Assembly (NCBI GenBank): GCA_964390005.1
Contig: CAYMGM010000001.1
Location: forward strand, 186,001 to 250,000
Length of the DNA stretch: 64,000 bases
Source: CAYMGM01 sp964390005
GTDB taxonomy: Bacteria > Pseudomonadota > Alphaproteobacteria > UBA9219
Direction: 5' to 3'
Below the pieces are notes generated by a model. It was not told the origin of the DNA. It did no database searches and saw only the letters and a list, made by a program, of their open reading frames with translations. The translations under genes and the position numbers were made by a program. Shown here piece by piece: positions 57,370 through 64,000 of the stretch (its first letter is position 1; each line of letters starts with the position of its first letter).

Positions 57370-59628
57370 ATGACAGCCTTTGCTTTCGCCGCCGCGCCTG
57401 CCAATCAGGAAAAGACAGCCTTTAAAGGCGATGTCTGGCAGCGCCAGATCGATGTGCGCGATTTTATCCAGTCGAACTACACGCCCTATCTGGGGGATGA
57501 CAGCTTTTTAGCGCCCGCAACGCCGCGCACGACGGCCTTGTGGCAAAAGGTTGCGGCGCTGATGAAAGAGGAAACGCTTAAGGGCGGCACATTGGATATG
57601 GATACCTCGATCATCTCGGGGATGACCTCGCATACGCCGGGCTATATCGACAAAGATCATGAATTGATTGTGGGTCTACAAACGGACAAACCGTTAAAGC
57701 GCGCTTTGATGCCGTTTGGCGGCCTGCGCGTTGCCGAAGATTCGCTGAAAGCCTATGGCTATGAGATAGATCCGAAAGTCCACGAGATTTTCAGCAAATA
57801 TCGCAAAACGCATAACGAAGGCGTCTTTAACGTCTATTCCGACGAGATTAAACGCGCGCGCCGGGCGGGCATTATCACGGGCTTGCCCGATGGGTATGGT
57901 CGCGGACGCATTATCGGCGATTACCGCCGCGTAGCGCTGTACGGAACGACGCGCTTGATCGAAGACAAAAAGCAGCAATTCAAATTGCTGGACGGCACGA
58001 TCAATGAAGAGACGATGCGTCTGCGCGAAGAAATCAGCGAGCAGATCAAAGCGCTGAAAGAGCTTGAAGTCATGGGGCAGTCTCACGGCTTTGATCTGAC
58101 GCGCCCCGCAACCACCGCGCACGAAGCGGTGCAGTGGACGTATCTGGCCTATTTGGGCGCTGTGAAAGAGCAAAACGGCGCAGCCATGTCGCTGGGCCGC
58201 ATTTCAACGTTCCTTGATATCTTCTTTGAACGCGACATCGCCGCAGGCATCTTGACCGAAAGCCAAGCGCAAGAAATCGTGGACGATTTGATCATCAAGC
58301 TGCGTATGGTGCGCTTTGCCCGCACGCCCGAATATAACGACCTGTTCTCAGGCGATCCCACTTGGGTGACCGAAGTCTTGGGCGGCATCGGCGAAGATGG
58401 GCGGCCTTTGGTAACAAAATCTTCGTTCCGCTTCCTGCATTCGCTGACCAACATTGGCCCCGCGCCCGAGCCGAACCTGACCGTTCTGTGGTCTACGCGC
58501 TTGCCTGAGGCCTTCAAAGCCTTCTGCGCCAAGATGTCGATTGCGACCAGCTCGATCCAGTATGAAAACGATGATCTGATGCGTCCCTATTGGGGCGACG
58601 ATTATGGCATTGCCTGCTGCGTCTCGGCCATGCGCATTGGCAAGCAAATGCAGTTCTTTGGCGCGCGCGCGAACCTTGCTAAGGCTTTGTTGTACGCTAT
58701 CAATGGTGGTCGCGACGAAAAAACGGGCGATCAAGTCGCGCCTGCCTTCGCGCCGATCACGGGCGACGTTTTGTCCTATGACGAGGTGATGGCCAAGTTC
58801 CATCAAATGATGGATTGGCTGGCTGGTACCTATATCGATGCGCTGAATATCATCCATTTCATGCATGACAAATATTGCTATGAACGGCTTGAGATGGCGC
58901 TTCACGACCGCGATATTCTGCGGACCATGGCTTGCGGCATTGCGGGCCTGTCGGTCGCGGCGGATTCGCTGTCGGCCATCAAGCATACTAAAGTCTCGGT
59001 CATTCGCGACGAACGCGGCTTGGCGGTTGATTTCACGATCGATGGCGAATACCCGCAATATGGCAATAATGACGAGCGCGTGGATTCTATTGCCCGTCAG
59101 TTGGTCGAAGACTTTATGAACATGCTGCGGAACAAAAAGACGTACCGTGGCGCGATGCAAACGCTGTCGGTTCTGACGATTACGTCAAACGTCGTTTACG
59201 GCAAAAAGACGGGCAGCACGCCAGATGGCCGCAAAGCGGGCGAGCCCTTTGCCCCCGGCGCAAACCCCATGCACGGGCGCGATAAGAAAGGCGCTTTGGC
59301 TTCGTTGTGCTCGGTTGCCAAGCTGCCCTATCAGCATGCGCAAGACGGGATTTCGAATACGTTTTCGATCATCCCCGATGCTTTGGGGAAAACAGACGGC
59401 GATCGCGTTCGCAATCTTGTCGGTTTGCTTGACGGGTATTTTGGGCGTATGGCTCATCATATGAACGTCAACGTCTTTAACCGCGAGACGCTTCTTGACG
59501 CGATGGAGCATCCCGAACAGTATCCCCAATTGACGGTGCGAGTCTCGGGGTATGCGGTCAACTTTATCAAGCTGACGCGCGAGCAGCAGTTGGATGTTGT
59601 GAATCGCACCTTCCACCGCGCGATCTGA
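57370..59628 (+). CDS. pflB: formate C-acetyltransferase (pyruvate formate-lyase)
   Basis: Glycyl-radical enzyme converting pyruvate and CoA to acetyl-CoA and formate under anoxia. The 752-residue protein has the catalytic Cys pair in G-I-A-C-C-V-S-A near residue 415 and the radical Gly in R-V-S-G-Y-A-V-N-F near residue 727. ATG 57370 with GAGGATC upstream is chosen over a longer frame from 57304. It is followed at 23 bases by the activating enzyme gene. A weak FNR-like sequence upstream was not accepted. Confidence 0.96.
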   Translation: MTAFAFAAAPANQEKTAFKGDVWQRQIDVRDFIQSNYTPYLGDDSFLAPATPRTTALWQKVAALMKEETLKGGTLDMDTSIISGMTSHTPGYIDKDHELIVGLQTDKPLKRALMPFGGLRVAEDSLKAYGYEIDPKVHEIFSKYRKTHNEGVFNVYSDEIKRARRAGIITGLPDGYGRGRIIGDYRRVALYGTTRLIEDKKQQFKLLDGTINEETMRLREEISEQIKALKELEVMGQSHGFDLTRPATTAHEAVQWTYLAYLGAVKEQNGAAMSLGRISTFLDIFFERDIAAGILTESQAQEIVDDLIIKLRMVRFARTPEYNDLFSGDPTWVTEVLGGIGEDGRPLVTKSSFRFLHSLTNIGPAPEPNLTVLWSTRLPEAFKAFCAKMSIATSSIQYENDDLMRPYWGDDYGIACCVSAMRIGKQMQFFGARANLAKALLYAINGGRDEKTGDQVAPAFAPITGDVLSYDEVMAKFHQMMDWLAGTYIDALNIIHFMHDKYCYERLEMALHDRDILRTMACGIAGLSVAADSLSAIKHTKVSVIRDERGLAVDFTIDGEYPQYGNNDERVDSIARQLVEDFMNMLRNKKTYRGAMQTLSVLTITSNVVYGKKTGSTPDGRKAGEPFAPGANPMHGRDKKGALASLCSVAKLPYQHAQDGISNTFSIIPDALGKTDGDRVRNLVGLLDGYFGRMAHHMNVNVFNRETLLDAMEHPEQYPQLTVRVSGYAVNFIKLTREQQLDVVNRTFHRAI

Positions 59629-59651
59629 GACAACAGACACAGGAGACGACA

Positions 59652-60377
59652 ACGCAAGGCTTTATCCATTCGATCGAAACCGCCGGAACGGTGGATGGGC
59701 CTGGATTGCGCTATGTCGTCTTCCTGTCTGGCTGCCCTTTGCGCTGCCTTTACTGTCACAACCCCGATACGCGCGTCATGCAGGCGGGGCGTCCGATGGA
59801 AGCGCAAGCCATCGCGCGTGAGATCGCCGATTATAAAGATTTTCTTCTTCCGACCGGCGGCGGCGTGACGGTCACGGGCGGCGAGCCTTTGTTGCAGCAA
59901 GACTTTGTCGCCGAGCTGTTTTCTCTTTGCCACGCCATGGGGGTGCCGACAGCGTTGGATACGTCGGGGTATTTAGGGCGAAAAGTCAGCCCGGCCCTTC
60001 TTGACGTAACCGACCTTGTTTTGTTGGATATCAAATCGTTCGACCCCCTGACCTATCGCCGGGTCACGCAAACGCCGCTTCAGCCTGTTTTGGATTTTGC
60101 GCAGTTATGCGCCGATCGCGCTTTGCCGATGTGGATCCGCTGTGTCGTCGTGCCGGGCTTGACGGATAATCTAGAGACGTTCGAACAATTGGCGCTTTTC
60201 TTAAAACCCTTGGGCCATGTGCAAAAGATCGAGATTTTGCCGTTTCATAAAATGGGCGAGCCTAAATGGGCCGCCCTTGGCCTTTCTTATGAGCTTGCCG
60301 ATACGCCGCCGCCAGAACCCACCCTTGTCGCCGCTGTGCGCGATGTGTTCGTCAAGCACGGTTTTACGGTGCAATAA
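59652..60377 (+). CDS. pflA: pyruvate formate-lyase activating enzyme, probable ACG start
   Basis: Radical-SAM enzyme that installs the glycyl radical on PflB. The core is clear: C-P-L-R-C-L-Y-C-H-N holds the CxxxCxxC cluster motif, and T-G-G-E-P-L-L near residue 76 follows. The family N-terminus F-I-H-S-I-E-T-A-G-T-V-D-G-P-G-L is encoded in frame from 59661 but has no ATG, GTG or TTG in front. AGGAG (59641-59645) stands six bases before an ACG at 59652, the likely start. A GTG at 59691 would lose the conserved start. Product of 241 residues. Confidence 0.9.
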   Translation, partial: TQGFIHSIETAGTVDGPGLRYVVFLSGCPLRCLYCHNPDTRVMQAGRPMEAQAIAREIADYKDFLLPTGGGVTVTGGEPLLQQDFVAELFSLCHAMGVPTALDTSGYLGRKVSPALLDVTDLVLLDIKSFDPLTYRRVTQTPLQPVLDFAQLCADRALPMWIRCVVVPGLTDNLETFEQLALFLKPLGHVQKIEILPFHKMGEPKWAALGLSYELADTPPPEPTLVAAVRDVFVKHGFTVQ

Positions 60378-60861
60378 GCTTTTGATGCTTTGACACAAGG
60401 CCGATCAGTCTTTGATCCGTTTCGGGCGTGCCGTGGACCAAAGCTGAAAGAATCTGCCGTCCTTTGGCAAAGGCGATGGCATCGCTTGTTTCAAGCTCGA
60501 TGAAAGAGCTTTGTGTTGCCGGGGTCACGCCCTCGCGGCTGGACAAGATGGGGATGTTCAAAAAAGCCAGTAGCGCTTTCAAATTATCATGGATAACAGC
60601 CATGACCGCTGATGAAACAAGCTGAGGCATGGATAGCGACAGCGAATAATGCGTTCCATAAGGATAAGATGCATCTAAGGTTACAGGTGTATGTTTCAGG
60701 CCGCTAATCAACGGCGGATGATCCGCGCGCGCGTTTTCGCGTGCCTGACAATCAAAAAGAAAATCCCGTAAGCGTAGGAGGTTTTGCAAAGCCTCCTGCG
60801 GCGTCTTGGCTTGAGGCGATAGATCAAAATCTTTGCCATTTTCCGCACGATTATTTCCCAT
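60364..60861 (-). CDS. unknown protein under a candidate CtrA box
   Basis: A 165-residue protein, start M-G-N-N-R-A-E-N. It has no signal peptide or strong membrane segment. Middle stretches are Y-G-T-H-Y-S-L-S-L-S-M-P-Q-L-V-S-S-A-V and L-N-I-P-I-L. I do not recognise a family. A perfect TTAA-N7-TTAA site lies 52 bases upstream (60913-60927), making it a candidate CtrA target. It is convergent with pflA, overlapping its end by 14 bases. Confidence 0.65.
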   Translation of the reverse strand: MGNNRAENGKDFDLSPQAKTPQEALQNLLRLRDFLFDCQARENARADHPPLISGLKHTPVTLDASYPYGTHYSLSLSMPQLVSSAVMAVIHDNLKALLAFLNIPILSSREGVTPATQSSFIELETSDAIAFAKGRQILSALVHGTPETDQRLIGLVSKHQKLIAP

Positions 60862-60912
60862 TATCCTTCCTTTGCGAACCAGAATGTCGGTTGCAATTGT
60901 AGGAAAGAAGGG

Positions 60913-60927
60913 TTAACGCACGCTTAA
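60913..60927 (-). promoter_or_regulatory. CtrA box upstream of the 60.4-60.9 kb gene
   Basis: TTAA-CGCACGC-TTAA matches the CtrA site exactly with correct spacing. It lies 52 bases before the ATG of the unknown gene at 60861. Another perfect site in the window is before chpT. Confidence 0.6.
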
Positions 60928-60970
60928 GTTGTAACGTATTGTTTTCCATAACCAATATGGATGTTTTGAT

Positions 60971-62338
60971 TTATTTCGCGCGGCTTTGCTTTAATTTCCT
61001 GAAACGCGCTGCCCATCCCTCTTTGAGGGTTTGAGGCGCGCGGGCCAATCCCAAGGCATCAACAGGGACTTTTTGCGTGATCACGCTTCCGGCACCAATA
61101 AAGGCGCCGTCTTCGATGGTCACCGGCGCAACAAGAATGCTGTTAGATCCCACAAAAACGCCAGCGCCGATATTTGTCTGGTATTTGTTAAAGCCGTCAT
61201 AGTTGCAGGTAATCGTCCCGGCTCCAATGTTCGATCCCGGGCCAATGTGCGCATCGCCGATATAAGTCAAATGGTTGACTTTCGATCCTTTTTCGACGGT
61301 GGCCTTTTTAATCTCGACAAAGTTACCGATATGGGCTTCAGCGCCAATGTCAGCCCCGGGCCTTAACCTGGCAAAGGGGCCAATGATCGCGCCACTGGCA
61401 ATGCTTGCTTGCTCAATATGACAAAAGGCGCGGATGTCCACATGATCGCCAACGCGGACGCCGGGGCCAAAAAAGACGTTGGGCCCAATCACGACATCGC
61501 GCCCTAAAACGGTGTCATGCGACAGCATAACCGTCGCCGGGTCCAGCATTGTCACGCCGCCTTCCATCGCGGCGCGGCGCAGGCGGTATTGCATCAACTG
61601 TTCAGCAACGGCCAGCTCAATGCGGGAATTGACGCCTAAAACATCCTCGGCAGGCAAAAGAGCCGTGGCGCAGACAAGACCTTTTGCGCGGGCCAGCGCA
61701 ATACAATCGGTCAGATAGTATTCGCCTTTGGCGTTTTTATTGTCGATAGCCTCCAAAAGGCTCCAAAGATGCGCGGAATCAAACAGCATCATGCCGCCAT
61801 TGCACAGGCGCACCGCTTTTTCGGCTTGATTAGCTTCTTTGGCTTCGACGATGCGCGCCAGCTCGCCCGCTTCGTCAAGGATCAAACGGCCATAGGCGCC
61901 CGGATCGGGCGGCGTAAAGCCGCCAACGACAATGGCGGCACCCGTTTCAGCGCGGCGGCAGCGCAAAGCCTTTAAACTGTGAGCCGTTAAAAGCGGCGTA
62001 TCGCCAAAGAGAATGGCAACATCGCCCTGAAAGCCGTCTAAAGCTTGCCTGGCGGCGCGAACGGCGTGGCCTGTCCCAAGGGGCTGCTCTTGGATGGCGA
62101 CGCTGTGGGGCGCGACAAGCGCGGCGACGGCTTCCATCTGCGGCGCGAGAACGGCAACGACCCGCGCGGCGTTTAAAGAGGTACAAAGATCTAAGACATG
62201 GGCCAGCATGGGCTTGCCTGCCACGGGGTGTAACACCTTTGGCAGATCGGATTTCATGCGCGTGCCCTGCCCGGCCGCCAAAATCACGCAAGCCAAGGGG
62301 CGATCTGAAGAATTGCAACAGCAGCTGTTTTCTGTCAT
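60971..62338 (-). CDS. glmU: bifunctional UDP-N-acetylglucosamine pyrophosphorylase/glucosamine-1-phosphate N-acetyltransferase
   Basis: Makes UDP-GlcNAc for peptidoglycan and LPS. The 455-residue protein has the N-terminal uridyltransferase with L-A-A-G-Q-G-T-R-M-K-S near residue 19 and the C-terminal left-handed beta-helix acetyltransferase with hexapeptide repeats (about 250-430), including N-Y-D-G and K-V-N-H-L. The N-terminus has an odd Cys-Cys-Cys run before the first strand. It is divergent from gph. Its stop lies 44 bases from the CtrA box. Confidence 0.96.
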   Translation of the reverse strand: MTENSCCCNSSDRPLACVILAAGQGTRMKSDLPKVLHPVAGKPMLAHVLDLCTSLNAARVVAVLAPQMEAVAALVAPHSVAIQEQPLGTGHAVRAARQALDGFQGDVAILFGDTPLLTAHSLKALRCRRAETGAAIVVGGFTPPDPGAYGRLILDEAGELARIVEAKEANQAEKAVRLCNGGMMLFDSAHLWSLLEAIDNKNAKGEYYLTDCIALARAKGLVCATALLPAEDVLGVNSRIELAVAEQLMQYRLRRAAMEGGVTMLDPATVMLSHDTVLGRDVVIGPNVFFGPGVRVGDHVDIRAFCHIEQASIASGAIIGPFARLRPGADIGAEAHIGNFVEIKKATVEKGSKVNHLTYIGDAHIGPGSNIGAGTITCNYDGFNKYQTNIGAGVFVGSNSILVAPVTIEDGAFIGAGSVITQKVPVDALGLARAPQTLKEGWAARFRKLKQSRAK

Positions 62339-62412
62339 GACGGGGTTGTGCCACAGATCCTTGGGGCTGTCACCTGATTCACCATTTTATCTTGCAATTT
62401 AAAGGAAAGTAC

Positions 62413-63084
62413 ATGGCGCGTCTGCAAGCCGTTTTATTCGATCTTGACGGAACGTTGTTAGACAGCGCGCCGGATATTTGCCATTCCATCAACCAGATGC
62501 TGGCCAACCATGATCGCCGCCCCTTATCGGTTGCCGAGATGACGCCCATGCTGGGCGACGGTGCCATGGCCTTGGTCCAGCGCGCTTTTGAAGCGACGGG
62601 CGGGGCGCTGGGCGACGATATTTTTCCATTTGTTCAAGAACATATCCGTCTTTACCGCGCGATTGAACCCGATCCCAATCAAATCTATCCTGGCGGGCGC
62701 AGCGTTTTGGAACAGCTAAGCAAGGCGGGCGTTAAACTGGGCGTTTGCACCAATAAACAAGAGGCGGCGAGTAAGCGCGTTCTTTCCGGCCTTGGGCTTC
62801 TGGACTTGTTCGACTTTGTCGCGGGCGGCGACACGTTCGAGGTTCATAAACCCCACCCCGGCCATATTGAAGGCGTTTTGCGCCATCTTGAAGTACCGCG
62901 GGCGGCGGCTGCTTTTGTCGGCGATGGCCCCAACGATGTCATTGCCAGCGAACGGGCGGGGATTCCCTGCGTCGCCGTTTCTCATGGCTATGGCGACGAT
63001 GTGGATTCGCTGGGGGCGACGCGCGTCATCGAAGGGTTCGATCATTTGATCCCTGCCCTGCGTGAAATGGGATTTTCCTTTTAA
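62413..63084 (+). CDS. gph: HAD-family phosphoglycolate phosphatase-like enzyme
   Basis: A 223-residue HAD hydrolase predicted to remove phosphate from 2-phosphoglycolate. Motif I is F-D-L-D-G-T-L-L-D at residue 8, motif II is C-T-N-K-Q near residue 113, the Lys is in H-K-P-H-P, and motif IV is V-G-D-G-P-N-D near residue 173. AAGGAAA precedes the ATG; a frame start seven codons earlier is rejected. It is divergent from glmU. Confidence 0.92.
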   Translation: MARLQAVLFDLDGTLLDSAPDICHSINQMLANHDRRPLSVAEMTPMLGDGAMALVQRAFEATGGALGDDIFPFVQEHIRLYRAIEPDPNQIYPGGRSVLEQLSKAGVKLGVCTNKQEAASKRVLSGLGLLDLFDFVAGGDTFEVHKPHPGHIEGVLRHLEVPRAAAAFVGDGPNDVIASERAGIPCVAVSHGYGDDVDSLGATRVIEGFDHLIPALREMGFSF

Positions 63085-63092
63085 CGGGTCCG

Positions 63093-63578
63093 TTACAAAA
63101 ACATGCCTAACAGAAGCATGCCTTCCTTGTTAAGGGTCGCTTTTTGATCGCTTGTGAGGGCGTTATAAAGCGGCATCAACGCTTCGCGGGTCTTTTTATT
63201 GTTTTGCAGACGTTTTTCGATCATGAGATCGCGGGTCTCAAGAAATTTGGGTAAAGTCGGGGATGTTGTCCCATTTTGTGTTGTCGAATCAGCATAGATT
63301 TTCAGCTCGTTCGAAAGCGAAGCGCTGGTCTCTTTGACTTGAGATTCAAATTTGGCCCACAAAGGCTTTTGAACATCGGTCAGGGCAAGCTGTGACTTTA
63401 ACTTCTGCATGTTGTTTTGCACGACGTCTTCAGCCGTCAAGGGATTAGATGGGGCCACAATTTGTTTTTGGGGCGGCTGCGGCGTCGAATAGTTTTTTTC
63501 GGCGGCGAGACAAGACGCCGTTTGTGCGATAAGCAAAGCAAGCCCAGCGAGTGAAAGCCAAGTTTTGCGGGGGAACAT
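63093..63578 (-). CDS. Spy/CpxP-like periplasmic protein (LTXXQ family)
   Basis: A 161-residue exported helical protein. The signal peptide is M-F-P-R-K-T-W and a hydrophobic run ending near L-A-A-E (about 26). Two LTxxQ motifs, L-T-D-V-Q and L-T-S-D-Q, mark the Spy/CpxP family of periplasmic chaperones or stress regulators. GGAGG before ATG 63578 is strong; a longer frame from 63602 is rejected. It is convergent with gph and follows the methyltransferase fragment in the same direction. Confidence 0.85.
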   Translation of the reverse strand: MFPRKTWLSLAGLALLIAQTASCLAAEKNYSTPQPPQKQIVAPSNPLTAEDVVQNNMQKLKSQLALTDVQKPLWAKFESQVKETSASLSNELKIYADSTTQNGTTSPTLPKFLETRDLMIEKRLQNNKKTREALMPLYNALTSDQKATLNKEGMLLLGMFL

Positions 63579-63598
63579 GGTAGCCTCCATAAAAACGA

Positions 63599-64000
63599 TC
63601 ACGTGTCTATTTCATCGAACATAGGGAACGGCGCAAGGCCGCGCAAGATTTTCTCAGCCTCTTTGGTATAAGCGCCGTTTTCCTGATGAAGGATAAAGGG
63701 CGCGGCGGTTTCTTCAAAAACCAGCGCCCCTTTTTTGATTCCTTTTGTCAACCAAAGAAGGATGCGCGACGGCTGAGCGTCTTTGCGCGGTGCAATCAAG
63801 CGAAATTGAACGCGTTGCCACGCGCGCATAGGCTCAAGGCTTTTTCGTATTTCATCCAGCCTGTCCGCGCGGTGGATCAGGGTCAAACAGCCCCCCTCTT
63901 TCAAAAAATAGGCGGCAGCTTGCAACCAGGCCCGAAGCGGCGTCGCCAGGCTTTCAGTATTGGCCGTTTGTTTAATCTTGTTCTGTGAAGCCGGGTGCGT
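63599..64000 (-). CDS. SAM-dependent methyltransferase fragment, TrmN6/YfiC-like
   Basis: The C-terminal 133 residues of a gene whose start lies beyond the window; the frame is open to base 64000. The segment G-G-C-L-T-L-I-H-R-A-D-R-L-D-E-I matches the C-terminal part of tRNA1(Val) adenine-N6 methyltransferase-like proteins. The SAM-binding and N-P-P-F motifs would lie outside. It stops 20 bases upstream of the Spy-like start, so the two could be cotranscribed. Confidence 0.75.
   Translation of the reverse strand, partial: THPASQNKIKQTANTESLATPLRAWLQAAAYFLKEGGCLTLIHRADRLDEIRKSLEPMRAWQRVQFRLIAPRKDAQPSRILLWLTKGIKKGALVFEETAAPFILHQENGAYTKEAEKILRGLAPFPMFDEIDT

Noticed and set aside
1..64000. CRISPR array, rRNA operon, transposase or integrase
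   Set aside because: Looked for and not seen in this window.

Overview
The window reads as chromosomal DNA of an alphaproteobacterium. The evidence is the co-occurrence of cell-cycle proteins confined to that class (CtrA, the phosphotransferase ChpT, the CtrA-degradation adaptor RcdA and the nucleoid protein GapR), two SAM-II type riboswitches, and a MetX-MetW methionine route. A five-gene chemotaxis operon next to flagellar fliI and fliJ indicates a swimming cell. A pyruvate formate-lyase pair indicates fermentative capacity. I cannot place it to genus; a Rhodospirillales-like or deeper lineage fits.

Layout. 1-1.1 kb: the end of an AT-rich, phage-like structural region (tail/spike fragment plus a small protein). 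1.3-4.3 kb: a glycosyltransferase, a secreted glycosidase-like protein, a 70-bp tandem repeat, and tRNA-Gln with a duplicated 3' end. 4.6-13.4 kb: rcdA, rpmE, a polar amino-acid type ABC importer, an ornithine-carbamoyltransferase-like gene, an acetate-permease-like gene, metY behind a long SAM-II leader, a half-size TSUP permease, gmhA and tRNA-Pro. 13.4-17.6 kb: accessory DNA with a nucleoside-deaminase-like protein, a solitary PemK/MazF-like toxin, a 3-hydroxybutyrate dehydrogenase, an XRE regulator and a CFI-box protein. 17.6-32.3 kb: a very long HAMP/coiled-coil membrane protein, nadK, then chpT, cheA-cheW-cheY-cheB-cheR-glycosyltransferase, ctrA, fliI and fliJ. 32.3-54 kb: two unknown genes, topA-dprA-plsY-pyrB on the minus strand, mrp, gapR, an envelope block (YdcF-like, MltB-like, RlpA-like, DD-carboxypeptidase), tmk-holB-metG-tatD-metallohydrolase-GT39-like, and mazG. 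54-64 kb: metXW behind a second SAM-II aptamer, a diguanylate cyclase, pflB-pflA, glmU, gph, a Spy-like protein and a methyltransferase fragment running off the end.

How the genes work together. metX and metY carry out the acylation and sulfhydrylation steps of methionine synthesis, and both sit behind matching SAM-II aptamers, so they form a small SAM-controlled regulon. ChpT and CtrA form the output of the CckA phosphorelay. A perfect TTAA-N7-TTAA site lies before chpT and another before an uncharacterised gene at 60.4-60.9 kb. The che operon ends in a glycosyltransferase whose start overlaps the cheR stop, hinting at a link between chemotaxis and surface or flagellar glycosylation. The most noteworthy observations are the paired riboswitches with a possible leader membrane peptide, the likely ACG start of pflA, the MetX-MetW fusion, the tRNA-Gln scar with hairpin-bearing repeats, a probable frameshift at about 32.39 kb and the CtrA sites. 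I did not find a CRISPR array, rRNA, an insertion sequence or a clearly new multi-gene system.
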